NCBI GenBank assembly: GCA_947034895.1
Contig: OX344762.1
Location: forward strand, 14,823,501 to 14,887,500
From: Rhytidiadelphus loreus
Taxonomy: Eukaryota; Streptophyta; Bryopsida; Hypnales; Hylocomiaceae
DNA length: 64,000 nucleotides
Direction of reading: 5' to 3'
Below the pieces are notes generated by a model. The model made no database searches, was not told the DNA's origin, and saw nothing but the letters and a program-made list of their open reading frames with translations. Each line of letters starts with the position of its first letter. The first letter of the stretch is position 1. Below, piece after piece: positions 24,163 to 37,059 of the stretch. A program made the translations under genes and the position numbers.

Positions 24163-24309
24163 TATCCTCGAGTCGAGGATAATAAATAAGTAGGACACAC
24201 TGACAAAACAGGGAGCAACGCAACCTCAGTTGGAGGGTACAATTGTATACCATTTTGGAGTAGGTAGTAGGAGTAAGAAAACAAAATGTATCTTCGATTC
24301 GAAGATACC
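24163..24309. repeat. Two isolated A-type palindromes upstream of transposase A
   Basis: At 24,163-24,181 the arms are TATCCTCG/CGAGGATA around AGT, 43 bp upstream of the transposase ATG. At 24,289-24,309 the arms are GTATCTTCG/CGAAGATAC around ATT. Both arms are exact. They lie in the likely 5' leader or leader intron of the gene. Confidence 0.85.
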
Positions 24310-24456
24310 TGGCGGACAAGATTGAGAGATAATATGTATTCCCACAGTCGACATTGGAGTGTCACACTGATTATGTACATGAACTCTGTATATCAATTCA
24401 AATGTCAATGAATGACTATGTTTGTCTATGGTTATCATTCATATTCTATGTATGTA

Positions 24457-24862
24457 TGTGATTATCCTCAGGTCGAGGATAATCACACACATACATAGAG
24501 GTTCCTCGACCCCAGGATAATCTCCAACATGTCCGTGATTATCCTCGACCCGAGGATAATTTCCTACATGTTGGAGATTATCCTCGGGTCGAGGATAATC
24601 TCGGTGCAAGTTGGAGATTATCCTCGGGTCGAGGATAATCTCGGTGCATGTTGGAAATTATTCTCGGATGAAAGATAATCTTCATGCATGTTTCAGATTA
24701 TCCTCGAGCCGAAGATAATCTCCATGTATGCTTGTGATTATGCTAGGCTCAAGGTTAATCTCCTTGCATGTTTCAAATTATCCTCGAGACGAGGATAACC
24801 TGCATGCATGTTTCTGAATATCTATTCATGTTTGTGGTTATCTTCGACCTGAGGATAACCTC
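24457..24862. repeat. 40-bp-period array of A-type palindromes
   Basis: Palindromes with arms TTATCCTCG/CGAGGATAA start at 24,537, 24,577, 24,617, 24,657, 24,697, 24,737 and 24,777, exactly 40 bp apart, with further copies at 24,461, 24,501 and 24,837. Several are degenerate in one arm. Centres vary (GGT, ACC, AGC, AGA). The 17-20 bp between them are themselves related (TGCATGTTGGAGA type), so the whole 40-bp unit was amplified. It lies 350-740 bp upstream of the transposase ATG. Possibly a binding array for an element-encoded protein. Confidence 0.85.
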
Positions 24863-27800
24863 CATGCATGTATGTGATAGACAAATTTATAGTTCCGACA
24901 TTTACGACGCAAGAATCGGTTGTTCATTCTTGAACATAACATAGACAGGACAACATTTGAGATTTGACACCTGAATTCCCTAAACTCCAAGAATCGGAGG
25001 ACTACGTAATACTACATGTACCTTTGCTTAACACTGACGAGCAAGAACAGAAATCTAGCATTTAGTGAGAAGGGGAGAAGGGAAATAGAGGAACTTACGA
25101 TAACCCGTGCAAAAGTAAGCCACTTAGTCACATAAACTTGTAAATGCACTGCAAAAACATATGTTCAAAGGCCGTGCGGTAGCAATGTCTGCAAGAGGCC
25201 GCGGAGGAGGGAATACTGGAAAACACGAGAGAGGAAATGAGGTGCTCGAGGAAGAGAGTCGATGCACACACTAGCGGAAGAATGTGAGTGGGAGAATGTG
25301 AGCGGGAAATTTAACAATATTTGAAATCTTCATAATTTTCAGGGCGTAGGGGAGAAGTACCTCTTCGGATTATGGGGCCGTTGACATTATCATCCCCCAA
25401 ATAATGACAATGATGTGGAATGTGATGGAAATTTTTATGAATAGAAATGGGATCTGACGTAGTCGATCTTTTTTAGATTTTAATAGGGGGATTTGTACTT
25501 TGTGGAATTTTTGGCAGTGACCTTTTCTCCAAAAATGTGGAAATATTCTTTGTAGTCACAGCGGAATTTCGGATTTGGCAAATTTGGCAATTCATACACC
25601 ACCCACCAACCAACCATTTTTTTAAATAGTTTATTCTAATGTCTGATTTAGATGAATGTTTACGGTAGGTAACCACAGTAATTTGGCACATGTTGGGTCC
25701 AATGTGTATTGGCTATAAACAGAATTGTACGTAATGAAAGCTTTCAATAGGGAATGAAGTTTGGACTTTCGGGTTTGAGGGTTTAGGGTTTAGGGTTTAG
25801 GGTTTATGATGTAGGGTTTTGGGTGTAGGGTGTAGGGTTCAAGGTTTAAGGTTTAGGAGCAATAGCAAAGTCTTCAACAAATGTAAATTACATGCTCATG
25901 AATTCAATGTTCATTGAATTCATTCACGAATATGTTCATGAATTCATCTTGATTTTGCAAATGATATTCAAAATTCACATTTATTTCTGAAATTCCAATA
26001 TCCTGAAATTGAAAGATGCTTCAAGATTATATAAATTTTATTAGGATTCTTGAAATTTTTGAAATAAAAACAAGCAATAAAACAAAATGCCTTTTATTTT
26101 GAATATTACTAGTTTCAATTGATAAAGGATCTCCAATGTTGTGGACATCTAAATGACCGTACATGTTCAAAATTACCCAAAATCTTACATAATAGTTTTG
26201 AATCTGTAATTTAATTTTATAAAAAAAATATAGAACTTTGAGCTTCTGTTTTGAAAACAAAGAACAATGTACAATTGTGAATTTTTTAACATTCAATTCT
26301 ATAAAATGCAGTACTTGTTATGTTTTATTTTCCATAAATGTTGAAACTCATTCTAAGAAATTTGCATTTACGTATGAGCACATCAAATTCTTGCTATTTG
26401 TCTTGTACAATACATTAGCAACTAATGAAAAAATGAAGGTAATTATGTTGTTTTTATTATGTAACTAAAATCATAAGAGCTATGAAATTTTAAAGAGGAT
26501 AAGTATTGGAGATCAACAACATATTGTACTAGTTAAATTTTTGTATAAATTTGAAAGAATTATGATTCTTCAGTGTAATATATAATTTTGTTCAATTGTT
26601 TTTTAAATTAGAATGATTTGGATGAAAAAACATAAAGTTTGCAGAACACTATGAAGAACTACAATGAAAAAAAACTAAACTTTTATGAAGATAAAAGAAA
26701 TAAAAAGCACACGCTTAAAATATTTCAAAAAGAAAGTATGAGAACTAGAACTATACAAAGTAGGATCCATACTCATTTTTAAAAGCTTAATAATTATGTG
26801 AAGTGTACAAAATGTAGAGACCCATGTTCTAAGAAGTCGTCATGTCCACCTACATGGCATCCCAAACCATGATTTGGAGCATAATTGGCTTCAAATTAGA
26901 CTACTTTGTTAGTACATTGAAATGAATGATGGACTTTCCATTCATTTGCTACCAATCATTATTTTTAACTCCATCATGGTTTAGAGCCTTGAACGACTTC
27001 AATGTCACATAAATAATCTTCATGAGAGGTTCACCTCCTAGAAATGAATGTATTATAATGTATCCCATACAATGACTCGCTAAATTGTATAAAAAATTAG
27101 TACTCTACAAGTTTTAGAAATTCTTTTATTACATCTTGTGTACTTCAAACACATAATTATTCAAAAAGTGCAAGTTATGTATGAATGAAAGGCATATCTT
27201 CTAACTACAATAAATTTTTTTGAGTGCTATACTTTTATAATTTTGTCATTATAACTTTTCAATAAACAAAATATTATATTGAACTAATTCTTAATCATGG
27301 TAACATGGAATGAAGTAGTAAAACAAGCCAAGCATATGTTGAACTTTAAAAACTAAATTCAATGCTCAACAATCATGGACTTTTAATGAAGAGGGTCAAG
27401 TGAAAAAAATGTAGAAGTTTTTTTTTTCCTCATTCCACTGTGAACCCTATTCCATGAATTTTGAAATAATAGTTCTTTAAACTACAAAACATGAATACTT
27501 AATTTTAATGTTTTGTTGATTTACCAAACAAATAGCACCAAATTTATTCACTTAAGAATCCTAAATTCTAGTTCAAAATATTTTGAACTTCTACATTTTC
27601 TTTCTTGTGCCATTTAATAGTTATTCCATACCTTTTTAAATGTTTAATCTTAAAAAAATGGTGTTTAGACCTTTATAGATTACGATCATCTAAAAAGTAA
27701 AAGTTCTTTATAATTTTAAAAAAATTGCATAGAAAAAACTAAATTATTTATTATTTAATTATTTTTTTATTCATGACAATACTTTAGAAGTTTGGTTACA

Positions 27801-29050
27801 TTTACTAAACTTTGTATTTCGAATAAAATTTTAGTATATGGAATGCTCAAAATCTTACGTAAGCCTTGAATAGGGTTTGAAATTTGGAAATTGTGTTTTG
27901 GTGTATAAGTTCTAAAGATGCTCAGATTCATTTGAAACTTACAATGAATTCCAAGAAGCTAAAAAAAAACCCTTGGTTATTTAGAGTGTTAGGTACATTA
28001 CAAATTAGAAATACTATTGATTAAATTTTATTCAAATTTGTTTAAATTAGAAAATATAAACCCCCCAATGGATATGGAATTTTTTCCAAAATTCTTGAAA
28101 TAAGGAAATGTCTACATTACATGAAAAAGTCTAAAAGAGATAAATTATGGGATGAGAAGAAATGAAACACACTTTGCACAATTGCTTCATACATGTCTTC
28201 AACATCTCTTAGTCCCATTACGTGGACTCTTTACCTTCTTTAATCCCTAAACAACTGCTAAGCCATTTCTTGGTAAATGAATGAGAAACAATCTTGCCGT
28301 ACTGGACACAAATGTAACTATTCATCATCCAAAATTTATGGTGAAAAATAAAGATCAACTACAATAGTTTGTCTTCCAATTAGAGTTTCAACTACAATCT
28401 GTTGATGTTTCATTTTTTTAAGCCAACAATTTGTACGGTGACAAAACAAATGATTTCCATGATGACTGTCCAGACATTCAAAGGTTATTTTTTTTTTTTA
28501 AATAGGAACATTTAGAGAGCCCAAATGTCATGGGGTTGAATTTGTGGTTGAATTTTCAATTCTTCAAAATCAAATGCTACTTTGAAAAATAGGGACCTAC
28601 AAAAATTGAATTGGATGAAGTTCTCTTACATTTTGTAGACCATGCATAACGCTAGACCATTTTTTGGTTGATGAATGACAGAAATCTCTTTGTGTCGGAC
28701 AAAAATGCAACTATTCATCCTCCAAAATTTGAGTGCAAAGGAAAGATCATCTACAGTACTTTCTTTTCATATGAGAACTTTATCATTTTTTTAAACAAAC
28801 AATTCGCATGGTGAAAAAATAAATGATTTTCATTATGACCCACATGCTGTTCAAGGGTTCAAGACACCTACGTGTATAGGACTTGAAGCTTAGAAGAAAT
28901 AGGTTCTGGGGAGGCAAGTTTGGCGACATACATTCCGCAAACTAGATTTTGGAGAGTTAGTAGGCTTGGCAAGGTAGGTTTGGGGAGGTACAAAGGTCAG
29001 GATAGTAGGTTCAAAAAGGCTGTAGGGTAAGAGGAGTAGGTTTGGGAAGG
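24863..29050. other. AT-rich core of element A, no gene seen
   Basis: About 25,060-25,330 is a little less AT-rich and may hold the transposase leader or promoter on the minus strand. From 25.9 to 28.9 kb the DNA is strongly AT-rich with only short frames. An imperfect repeat is visible at 28,240-28,470 versus 28,640-28,850 (TTTTGGTTGATGAATGA-type and CAACTATTCATCMTCCAAAATTT motifs). No coding region supported. Confidence 0.55.
25771..25857 (+). repeat. Telomere-like tract (TTTAGGG type) in element A
   Basis: Three exact TTTAGGG units are followed by variant units (TGTAGGG, TTTTGGG, TTTAAGG), G-rich on the plus strand. Element B has the corresponding tract at 57,050-57,103 in the same orientation relative to its genes. 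It is interstitial, so not a chromosome end. Telo-box-like motifs also occur in plant promoters, which is an alternative role. Confidence 0.8.
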
Positions 29051-29219
29051 ACCGAAGCTGGGGAAGGAGGTTCGGGGAAGGAGGGTTGGAACCAGGGTTG
29101 GTCCGTCGTCCCTTTCCTCCGAAAGTTTCCCAATTTTTTTTCACGAACATTTTTCCAGCTTCCGGCGTGGGTGATTCTCTGTCTTCAATCGCGTTTTGTT
29201 TTTGTAGCTTTGGTTTGGG

Positions 29220-29645
29220 GCGCGCGGGGTTTAGGGCGTCATAGAGTTCGACCTTCAGGCGCGGTTTAGTTCAGTCTTCTTGAGGCGCGGTGTCTTCCAG
29301 CTTCAATCCAACTTCAGGCGCGGTTTAGTTCCAGTTTGAGGCGCGGTGTTTTCAGCTTCAGGCGCAGTGTCTTTCCAGTTGAGGGTGCGGTTTCTTTGCA
29401 GTTTGAGGCGCGGTGTTTTCAGCTTCAGGCGTGGAGTTTTCATTATTTATGCGCGCAAGTTTTCAACTTGAGGCGTGGAGTTTTCAACTTCAGACGCGGG
29501 GTTTTCGATCTTCAAGTGCGGGGGTTTCTCGATTCGTGCACGGGGTTGCACAGGAATTGCACGCAGCAGTGTGAGTTTCCAGCTCCAGCTGCAGCACAAG
29601 TTTCCAGCTCCAGTTTCAGCGTGACTTTCCAGCTCCAGTTTCAAC
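29220..29645 (+). repeat. G+C-rich imperfect repeats, probable leader of the cargo gene
   Basis: Units of the form TTGAGGCGCGGTGTTTTCAG and CTTCAGGCGCGG recur about every 30 bp. Farther on, CCAGCTCCAGTTTCAGCGTGA recurs. An open frame of 123 codons here is a consequence of the repeats. Downstream, sequence typical of a plant leader intron follows (TTGCATTAGGGTTTCTGCAG near 29,866-29,885). I read it as 5' untranslated exon or promoter-proximal DNA of the plus-strand cargo gene starting at 30,964. Confidence 0.45.
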
Positions 29646-30150
29646 GTGAGTTTCCATCTTCACACTTGAATGCACCAAGTTTTTTGATTTATTCTTTGTG
29701 TATGTAGTTTTTTTTTTTGTTCTTTGGGCATGTAGTTTGCAATTATTCATATTCTTGTTTCAAATCATTGTTGTGTTTTCAAATTGTTTATCTTGTTCCA
29801 ATTTCCATGCCAGTGTTAGTTGCTTAGGTTTTAGAATTCGGGTTTGTGATTTTTGTTCATTTGTCATTGCATTAGGGTTTCTGCAGAGTCGACTACATCT
29901 GGAAGTGTTGAAATTTTTTTGAAGCATTTGATAATTTGCTGCAGGAAGTGTGTAGGAGGTGAGGAACTTTTCAATTTCTGTGTCTACCATTGCTCTAGGT
30001 TTGAATGTGTGATATCATTTTTGTTTCTATGCACGTTCTAATTGAATCAAGATTGTAATCTATGTTTGCATTCTACATGAGCACAGATGATTAGTATTAG
30101 AAATAGGGTTTCTGTCTTCATTTTCTTCAGTTATTCTTCTTTGAACAACA

Positions 30151-30910
30151 GAAATCATCTTCGGGTCGAAGATAATCATCTTCGACCCGAAGATAACCTA
30201 CATGAACACAACTAATGAAATACAAAAACCACAAAACTAATAAAATACAGAAATTGACGGTCGGCCCCTGGATAAATAACCACAAAACTAACACAAATAA
30301 AAAACACATGAGCTAAATAAGAACCAATTATCCTCGGACCGAGGATAAATAGTACCAAAAAAAGTACAAATAGAATACACCAACACTAATTAAGAACCAT
30401 TTATCCTCGGTCCGAGGATAAATGACAACGAAAACAAGTCAAATAAAATACACTAAAACTCAAGAAGAACCATTTATCCTCGGACCGAGGATAAACGGCA
30501 ACAAAGACAACACAAATAAAATAAACCAACACTAATTAGGAACCATTTATCCTCGGTCCGAGGATAAATGACAACGAAAACAAGTCAAATAAAATACACT
30601 AAAACCCATGAAGAACCATTTATCCTCGGACCGAGGATAAACGACAACTAAGACAACACAATAAAAATAAACCAAACCAAATTAAAAACCAATTATCCTC
30701 GGTCCGAGGATAAATAGAAATCCAAGATCGTAGTTACCAATCTTAGTTTATGTGATACTATCTATCCAGGATCGTAGTTTTCAATTATGAATATAGTCTG
30801 CTCATTCTGCACTGCTCTGGATATCATGTGCAGCCTGCTTTGATAATGGTCCACTCGAAATGCATTAATCAAGAATTCTCTAATCTATTATCTTCGCCTC
30901 GAAGATAAAT
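30151..30910. repeat. 72-73-bp-period array of A-type palindromes
   Basis: Two adjacent copies lie at 30,155-30,197. Six copies then start at 30,327, 30,399, 30,472, 30,544, 30,618 and 30,691 with arms TTTATCCTCG/CGAGGATAAA and alternating centres GAC/GTC. A TTATCTTCG/CGAAGATAA copy follows at 30,887-30,910. Arms are exact in nearly all. The spacers are also similar (ACAAATAAAATACACYAAYACT type). The array ends about 50 bp before the cargo ATG, mirroring the array upstream of the transposase. Confidence 0.88.
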
Positions 30911-30963
30911 ATCAAATTATAATTCTGATCATAGTGGTTTACTATGCTCAGATACATATCAAC

Positions 30964-33900
30964 ATGGCGGCTGAGTCTGAATACGACTACTCAGCTACTC
31001 TCCCATTCATTGAGCCTTTCAGAAAATGGGTGGAAGAGGAGCCCTTCATATCGGAGATGCCAGAGCTATACGGCAAGCTCTGGCAATTCAAAGCCGTCGT
31101 CGAGTCCTGGACATTCGGTGTGAACTAGTCCAAGGATTACGTGTACCTTCGTTACCGAGTGAAGGATACAGGGATGTACGTGAATTGGAACTTAAGTGAG
31201 AAGGTCGCCCTCATTGAGAACCATCAGGACAAGTACCTTGTCATCACTCTGCAAGGAATCGACAACACAGGAATCGAAACCAAACATACTCATTCAATCG
31301 TCTGCCATGAAGACGACCCTATGGGTGTTTTTGACTTCGACAACCTCATCGTCGACTTGCACTCGAGAAACCTTGACGCCTTGGCAACAGACTTTCATAC
31401 AAGATACCACCCATGGCATAAAAAGAACGCCAGGGTGACGTCGAGAAAAGTCGGATACATGTTTCATAAGCTGACAGAGGAAGCTAAGAAACATGTACAG
31501 AAAGGGCCTGCTTGAGCGAGTCAAGGTCGTGGTCAGCAAAGGCCGGATAATGCCGATGAGACGAGATCAGCGTCTGGTATGCACGGCCGCACAAGGAGTA
31601 GAGGAAGTGGGAGAGGAACAGCCCGCGCGCAGGCCCAGAAGAGAAAGAACCCGGACACGAGTACATGTGAGCCTGGTGAGAAACGCAAGAAACCCGTGAT
31701 GGACAGTCGTCCTACAACCGCCGGCAGTTCAGGTTCGATACTCACGAACGTGAATACCCGGAAGCCAGCCGGTACGCAGCCAATCGAGAAACACGAAGTT
31801 GCAGTTGCATATCAGTCGGAATTTTGGAAGAAAAATGGCAAGTACTTCATTTTTCATCCACATGTATTCTCTGTTAATATCAAGCAATGCTTCCTCGCCC
31901 CAGAAAGATACATAATCCGGAAGCTTGAAATGAAATTGGTGGATGAGCAAAAGGAGACCCTCATTCATCTTGGTTCAGAGCAGCAAAGGCAGAAAATTTG
32001 CTTGACCCCTATGGACGCCAGTAAGAAGCTTTTGAAGGAGTGTCCTAAGGATTGGGATTCCATCAAAAACGGTGGCTTCTACATAATTGACGGCCAACAT
32101 AGTGTCACCGCAGCCAAAATGCTTCAACAAGGCGGATGCTGCGAGACACGCAAGGTCGAGTTGCAGACATGGGAGGTTGTGATCGTCTGGACCAGAGACC
32201 CGACACAGCTCACAGATATTTCGAAGTGGTACAATGCCTCCAACCACCTCATTCATAGTCAGCCAACATGGGGGAATCAAATATCCGCATGTAGGCAGGT
32301 TTGGAAGGCGCTCAAGCGGCCTACCAACACAGACAGCGAGGGGCTGGTGAGAGGGAATAAAGCAGTCTTCAACGTCTCAGCATATAAGGTACCCCTTTAT
32401 TATCTTCGAGGCGAAGATAAATTTCATGTCCATGCTCTAGTTGTCCTCACGTTTTCTTATAGAGTGCTGCAATTTCTGACTAATGATTTTGTGGTCTCCA
32501 AAGTAGTTATCCTCGGGCCGAGGATAATTGTTTCAAAATCTGTATATCTTCTAAGTGAACTAGTATGCATGCTGATTCCATGAATATCTGTTTGAGCAGG
32601 AATTTGTGGACGGTGTCATGATTCGATACGGAAGCATCAACCCGGACAAGGAGGGCGCTCAAGTCAAGTTGGCGTCCGATGTCAAAAACGAAATTCGAAT
32701 AATAACCTTGGCCGATGAGACCTATCAGATGTGGGAGGAGTTCCTCACAAAGCACACTGATGGATCGCTGATTGATCCCGTGTCACAAAAATCCTACAAC
32801 AGCGCGAAGACCTTCAACGCAAAGAACTTCTCGCTCAAAAGGGAGTTCTTCAAGCACATGGGACACTTCACGGACAAAGATCTCAAGGATTATGTCCTCC
32901 ATCTGCTTGGGAGAACAGAGGGACGCACACGAGACTATCCAAAGGTCTCTGTGGGGGCGGCAAAGATCCTGTGCGAGGACAACTATAAAGCCGAGCACTG
33001 GGTAGAGCGCAGAAAGCGTAAGAAAGTCATCGTGGAGGAGTTCATGGCCCTCGATAAGTCCTTGAAATTCAAGGACAGAAATGGGAATGTCATCGATGTG
33101 AAGTGGAGGCAATGGAAGCTCGACAACTTCTTTTCGTCGGCATCGTAGGATTTCCTCCTCACGGCAATACCCAACCAATTCTTCGTAAAACGCCTTACCA
33201 ACGAGGCGAAGAAGAAGACGGCCATAGACTACAAGGACAATCAAAAATTGTCAATGGTCTATCCCATGTTCAAGACCTTCTTGAAGATGAAGAAGCGAGT
33301 GGAGCCATCGGGAGGAGATGTGTTTATCCGGGGCCACCAATGCTATCCCCAAGGTCTGGTGACGACCCACATATGGCCCTACGTCAACAGAGAACTTGGC
33401 CTCGCTGTGATTGATTTCAGAATCCTTCCAAGGCCGAATCCGGGATCTGGTGACAGTCCACCGTGCTTGCCATTATTGAATTTTCTGGATGGTCATCTGA
33501 GGCTGGTGTTGTCTACTCCAGACGTGTGGTTATGGATTCTCGGGAATTCATATGACATCGACGCGGCCAAGAAATTTGCCGCATCGAAGATGTCAGGGTA
33601 CGAAGTCAGGGTGTCCACCTACCTGCTAAGTAAGGCTGAGAGGTTGGACAACTTGACCAACCAAGCAATGCCACCCCCCGTGAAGCTCCTTTTCGTCATG
33701 AAGAAACGCCATGACGGGGAGCCAAAATACAAGGAGGCAGTGAAGAAGGTATATTGCACCGATGACATACCTTACTACACTGATTTCCATAAGAACACGG
33801 AGGCAAAATATAGGGTCTATCCGAGTGAGCTGAGGATGGAGTTCTATATCGACATTCTTCAGAGTTTTGCCGTGACGGGAGAGAACGTCATCGGCGTTTA

Positions 33901-35508
33901 TACAGGCTCCAAGTTCGTGATCGCTGCAAAGGTGCGGCTCTATGATTTATCTTCGACTCGAAGATAATTGCTTAGGATCTCTTTCTGGTGTATTATTATG
34001 TTCGATTGTTCTGTTGTATGCATCTTTATCCGTTGTTGTGTTATCTTCGGGTCGAAGATAGTTTCCTAGGATGGATCATTATAGTGTGAAAAAAAGTATT
34101 GACAACTGCTTGTTGTATTGTAGATGTATGGCCTCTATTACTATGGCCTTACTGAGAGGCATGCTTCACAAAAGCTTCGAGATATGGTGACTTATGGCAG
34201 TAAATTAGACATGAACGATTTCTGCCATGAGAACTCGCCATATCTTCCTGGTTACGTGCGTCCGTGTAACCTTGAAACTCCAGATCTGGACTCGGATTCC
34301 ACACCCTCCATCGATCGCAACGTGGAAGCCCCACGACAATTTCCTACTGACGAGGGGGCTGCCAACCTTGGGATCGATGAAGTTGGGACAAATACGAATG
34401 TTGTCCAAGGAGGAAATGTAGAAATCAACGAAGAGGACTTCCACGTAGGGAGACGCGGGCCAGAATCAGTGTCGAAGGACAAGGAAGAGTCAGATGCAGT
34501 CGCTCGCAAGAAGAAGAAGATGGCAAGGAAGCCCGTGGATGGCTTCATTCCGGACATTATCATCAGCGACGTGGAGGACACGTATTCGGATTTGGAAGAC
34601 TTCAACTACGATAGTCCGACTGATGATGGTGCGGGAACCTCTAAGGAAAGCCAAGGAGAACCCTCACTTATAGAGCCTCAACCTCCTCGTGATTCCACGT
34701 CCGGGGATGCTACAGATCCAATTCAAGTTCCTCTTCGTCCAGTGAAGCAGGAACTTAAGGATTTTTGGAGGCAGAGAGAGGAGAGGAAGGCCTTCAAGAG
34801 GGCTGAGGAGGCAAGAAGAAGGGCTGACGAGTTGGCGGAGAAGGAAGCGTTGAAGAAGGAACTTGAGAAATTGCGTGAAGAGAATGTTTCTCTCAAAACG
34901 CAATCACAAGATCCCTCTACTTCTCAACCTAGCCAACTTGATGCGCATGACGTTGGTGGTGCTTTAGAAGCCACTGCTCACCAGTCCACTGATCTGAGCA
35001 CTGAGGGTTATCTTCAAGGTGAAGATGATTCTCTACCTCCCGCCCAAGAGGATATTGCTCCCCTTCTCCTCCTCCAATGGAACAAGAGCAGGGTTTCTCT
35101 CTTCCAGTTGATAGAGCAAATCAACAGATTCAAGAAGAGATTGCTCCCCTTGGAACTGGGACAGAGGGAGCTAATACTGTTGTGGATTATCCTCGAGACG
35201 AGGATAATTTGAGCCAGCTCCCTACATTGGAGGCGCAAGCGGAGTCGGTCCTTGGAACTGGGAATGAGGGAGTTGATAGGGTAGTGGATTATCCTCGAGG
35301 CGAGGATGATTTGAGCCAGCCCCCTACTTTGGAGGCGCAAGCGGAGTCGGTCCCGGAGACCCAAGAAGAGGGTGATGTTGTACCGGATCTTGTCCCCCTT
35401 CCGACTGAGCCGCGTGCACCGGAGACAGAGATAGAATTCGAAAATCCCCCAAACGACGACGAAGAGACTGTCGACTACGGGGATTATTTGGATGATGAGT
35501 TCGGCTAG
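30964..35508 (+). pseudogene. ParB/DGQHR-like cargo gene of element A (exons 1-3), with in-frame stops
   Basis: Exon 1 runs 30,964-32,388, exon 2 32,600-33,931, exon 3 34,124-35,508. Both introns are GT-AG and phase 0, and each holds two A-type palindromes. Exon 1 encodes a basic region (MHGRTRSRGSGRG) and FYIIDGQHSVTAAKML near 32,074-32,120, resembling the DGQHR/ParB-sulfiredoxin nucleotide-binding loop. Exon 2 aligns over its length with element B (HLLGRT, ERxKRK, ELRMxFY). Exon 3 is acidic with a charged coiled-coil-like stretch (EKEALKKELEKLREENVSL). In-frame stops occur at 31,126 (TAG), 31,513 (TGA) and 33,146 (TAG). A one-base frame change is needed near 35,060. Exon 3 ends TAG directly before a GT donor, so it may once have spliced on to the HAD exons. 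Function unknown; DNA binding is inferred. Confidence 0.7.
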
Positions 35509-35877
35509 GTACACTCTCGTCCATCCTCAGACCCCTACGATATTTCATGAGTCTGTCTAATGTGATATGATGGATGTTTGTTTTGGCTTCCATCATGTTC
35601 ATAGTGAGAGACTCTCATGTCGATTCCTTCTGTCTGACAGGAGGGAGTGTACAGTCTCTGATTGTGAAGCGTGGAAGAACTGCCACTCTGTGACTGCATT
35701 GTAGCATAGTGTAGATACCGCAACGGGCTGTAGTTGGTACTTGTATACAATCGGCTAGAGATCAACAAAACCGTTAGACCGAGTGTATCATAAATTATTT
35801 TGAAATAAATATATGTCAAACTTCTCTTCAATGCGTGTAGTGTCTAATGAATTGATTTTGTCCATGTTTGTGCCCAG

Positions 35878-36865
35878 CGCGGACAACTTAGAAGTGTGCA
35901 CCGCCCGTTGGCACTCAAACAATCACTTAACGAAGGGGTTTTGCAGTCGCTTAGTGGGGTTCCATGCTTTTCTCCGTTTTATGGGTCGCCTGATTCTGCC
36001 TTTCAACAGGTAACTACATCTCTTTCGTGTTGTGTTTGATCAGGTAGTAACGGCAAGTCGAAAAAAGAGAGTGCCGCGGAGTGTGTCCTCGTTAGTGGTC
36101 CAACCGCGACAGAAGTGGTTGAATATCGTGTTCGATTTGAACGGAGTGCTGTGTGAGAGCCAGGGTCAAGGGCCGCATAAGAAGAAAAAACATTACACAG
36201 TTCGAGATAATATATTCTTCCATCGAACCCCAACCCTCATTGGGACGAAGGTCGTCTTCGTTCGTCCCAATGTGCGCGAGTTCTTAGACGAGGTTTCTAA
36301 GATTTCGAACCGCGTCGTAGTTTGGAGCTCCATGTTCAAGAAGACGGTGGAGCCCGTTGCAAGTTTTCTCTTGCAGAATTGCAAGGCTCCCTACCACATC
36401 CTAGGTCAGGACAACTGCAGGAGGGTAGAAACCTCGGAAGGGAAATTTCTTCATCAGGCTGGGAGTCCGTGGAAGACTCTGCTCTTCAAAGTGCTTGATG
36501 AAGAATTGTTCCTAGACCCTCAGGATCCCAACTCCTTCAACAAGGACAATACCATTCTCATCGATGATTCTCCGCAAAAGGGCATCCTCAATGAGAACGG
36601 GAATTGCATATACCTTGAGAGTTGGAACCCGTACATGCGTGGAGACAATGTGCTCGTCGGCACTCTCATTCCGTGGCTGAAGAAACTACACGAGGAGTGT
36701 CCACTCGGACGCCTGCGTGAGTTTGTAGATCAGAACCGCATAGGTGTGGCGCCCTTGGTCACATCAGACGATCAAGCCAATTATATATTAGATGGGATGA
36801 GGATGTCCGTCAAGGCATTTGAGTCGCGATTCGTGTTGCGGGGGATGAATCTAGTGATTGAATAA
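35878..36865 (+). CDS. FCP1-like HAD phosphatase domain of element A
   Basis: Main exon from an acceptor (TGATCAG) at 36,044 to TAA at 36,865. It carries VFDLNGVLC (HAD motif I with the nucleophile Asp kept and the usual second Asp replaced by Asn), VVVWSSM (motif II), and NTILIDDSPQKG (motif III/IV Asp pair). This is the layout of the NIF/FCP1/SCP-type phosphatases that act on phosphoserine, such as the RNA polymerase II tail. A preceding open segment at 35,878-36,009 has acceptor and donor signals and matching phase, but only 34 bp separate it from the HAD exon, short for a plant intron. In element B the domain probably splices from the ParB-like gene, so this may be the 3' end of one long gene. 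Substrate unknown. Confidence 0.7.
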
Positions 36866-37059
36866 GAGAGACAAAGGAAGAAATAGACTTCTCAGTGTCT
36901 CAGTCAATCATAGAACTCGTTGTACATTATTCTGGGAATACGGATTTTTATGTACATTTCATTCTTGTGAATTAGTAAAATTTCGAACTTGTAATCATGT
37001 TTTCTCACCTCTTTTGGTTGTACTGTTTTGTTCAACATGTGTTTGTCTTCCATGTTGAG

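Noticed and set aside
24457..24862. CRISPR-like array of palindromic repeats and spacers
   Set aside because: The spacers are related to each other, the same palindrome is scattered in introns and exons, no cas genes exist and the DNA is eukaryotic.
25771..25857. Chromosome end or telomere
   Set aside because: Only about a dozen units, mostly variant, with transposon genes on both sides.
29336..29707. 123-codon frame
   Set aside because: It follows G+C-rich leader repeats and has repeat-derived composition (RRGVF units); more likely untranslated leader.
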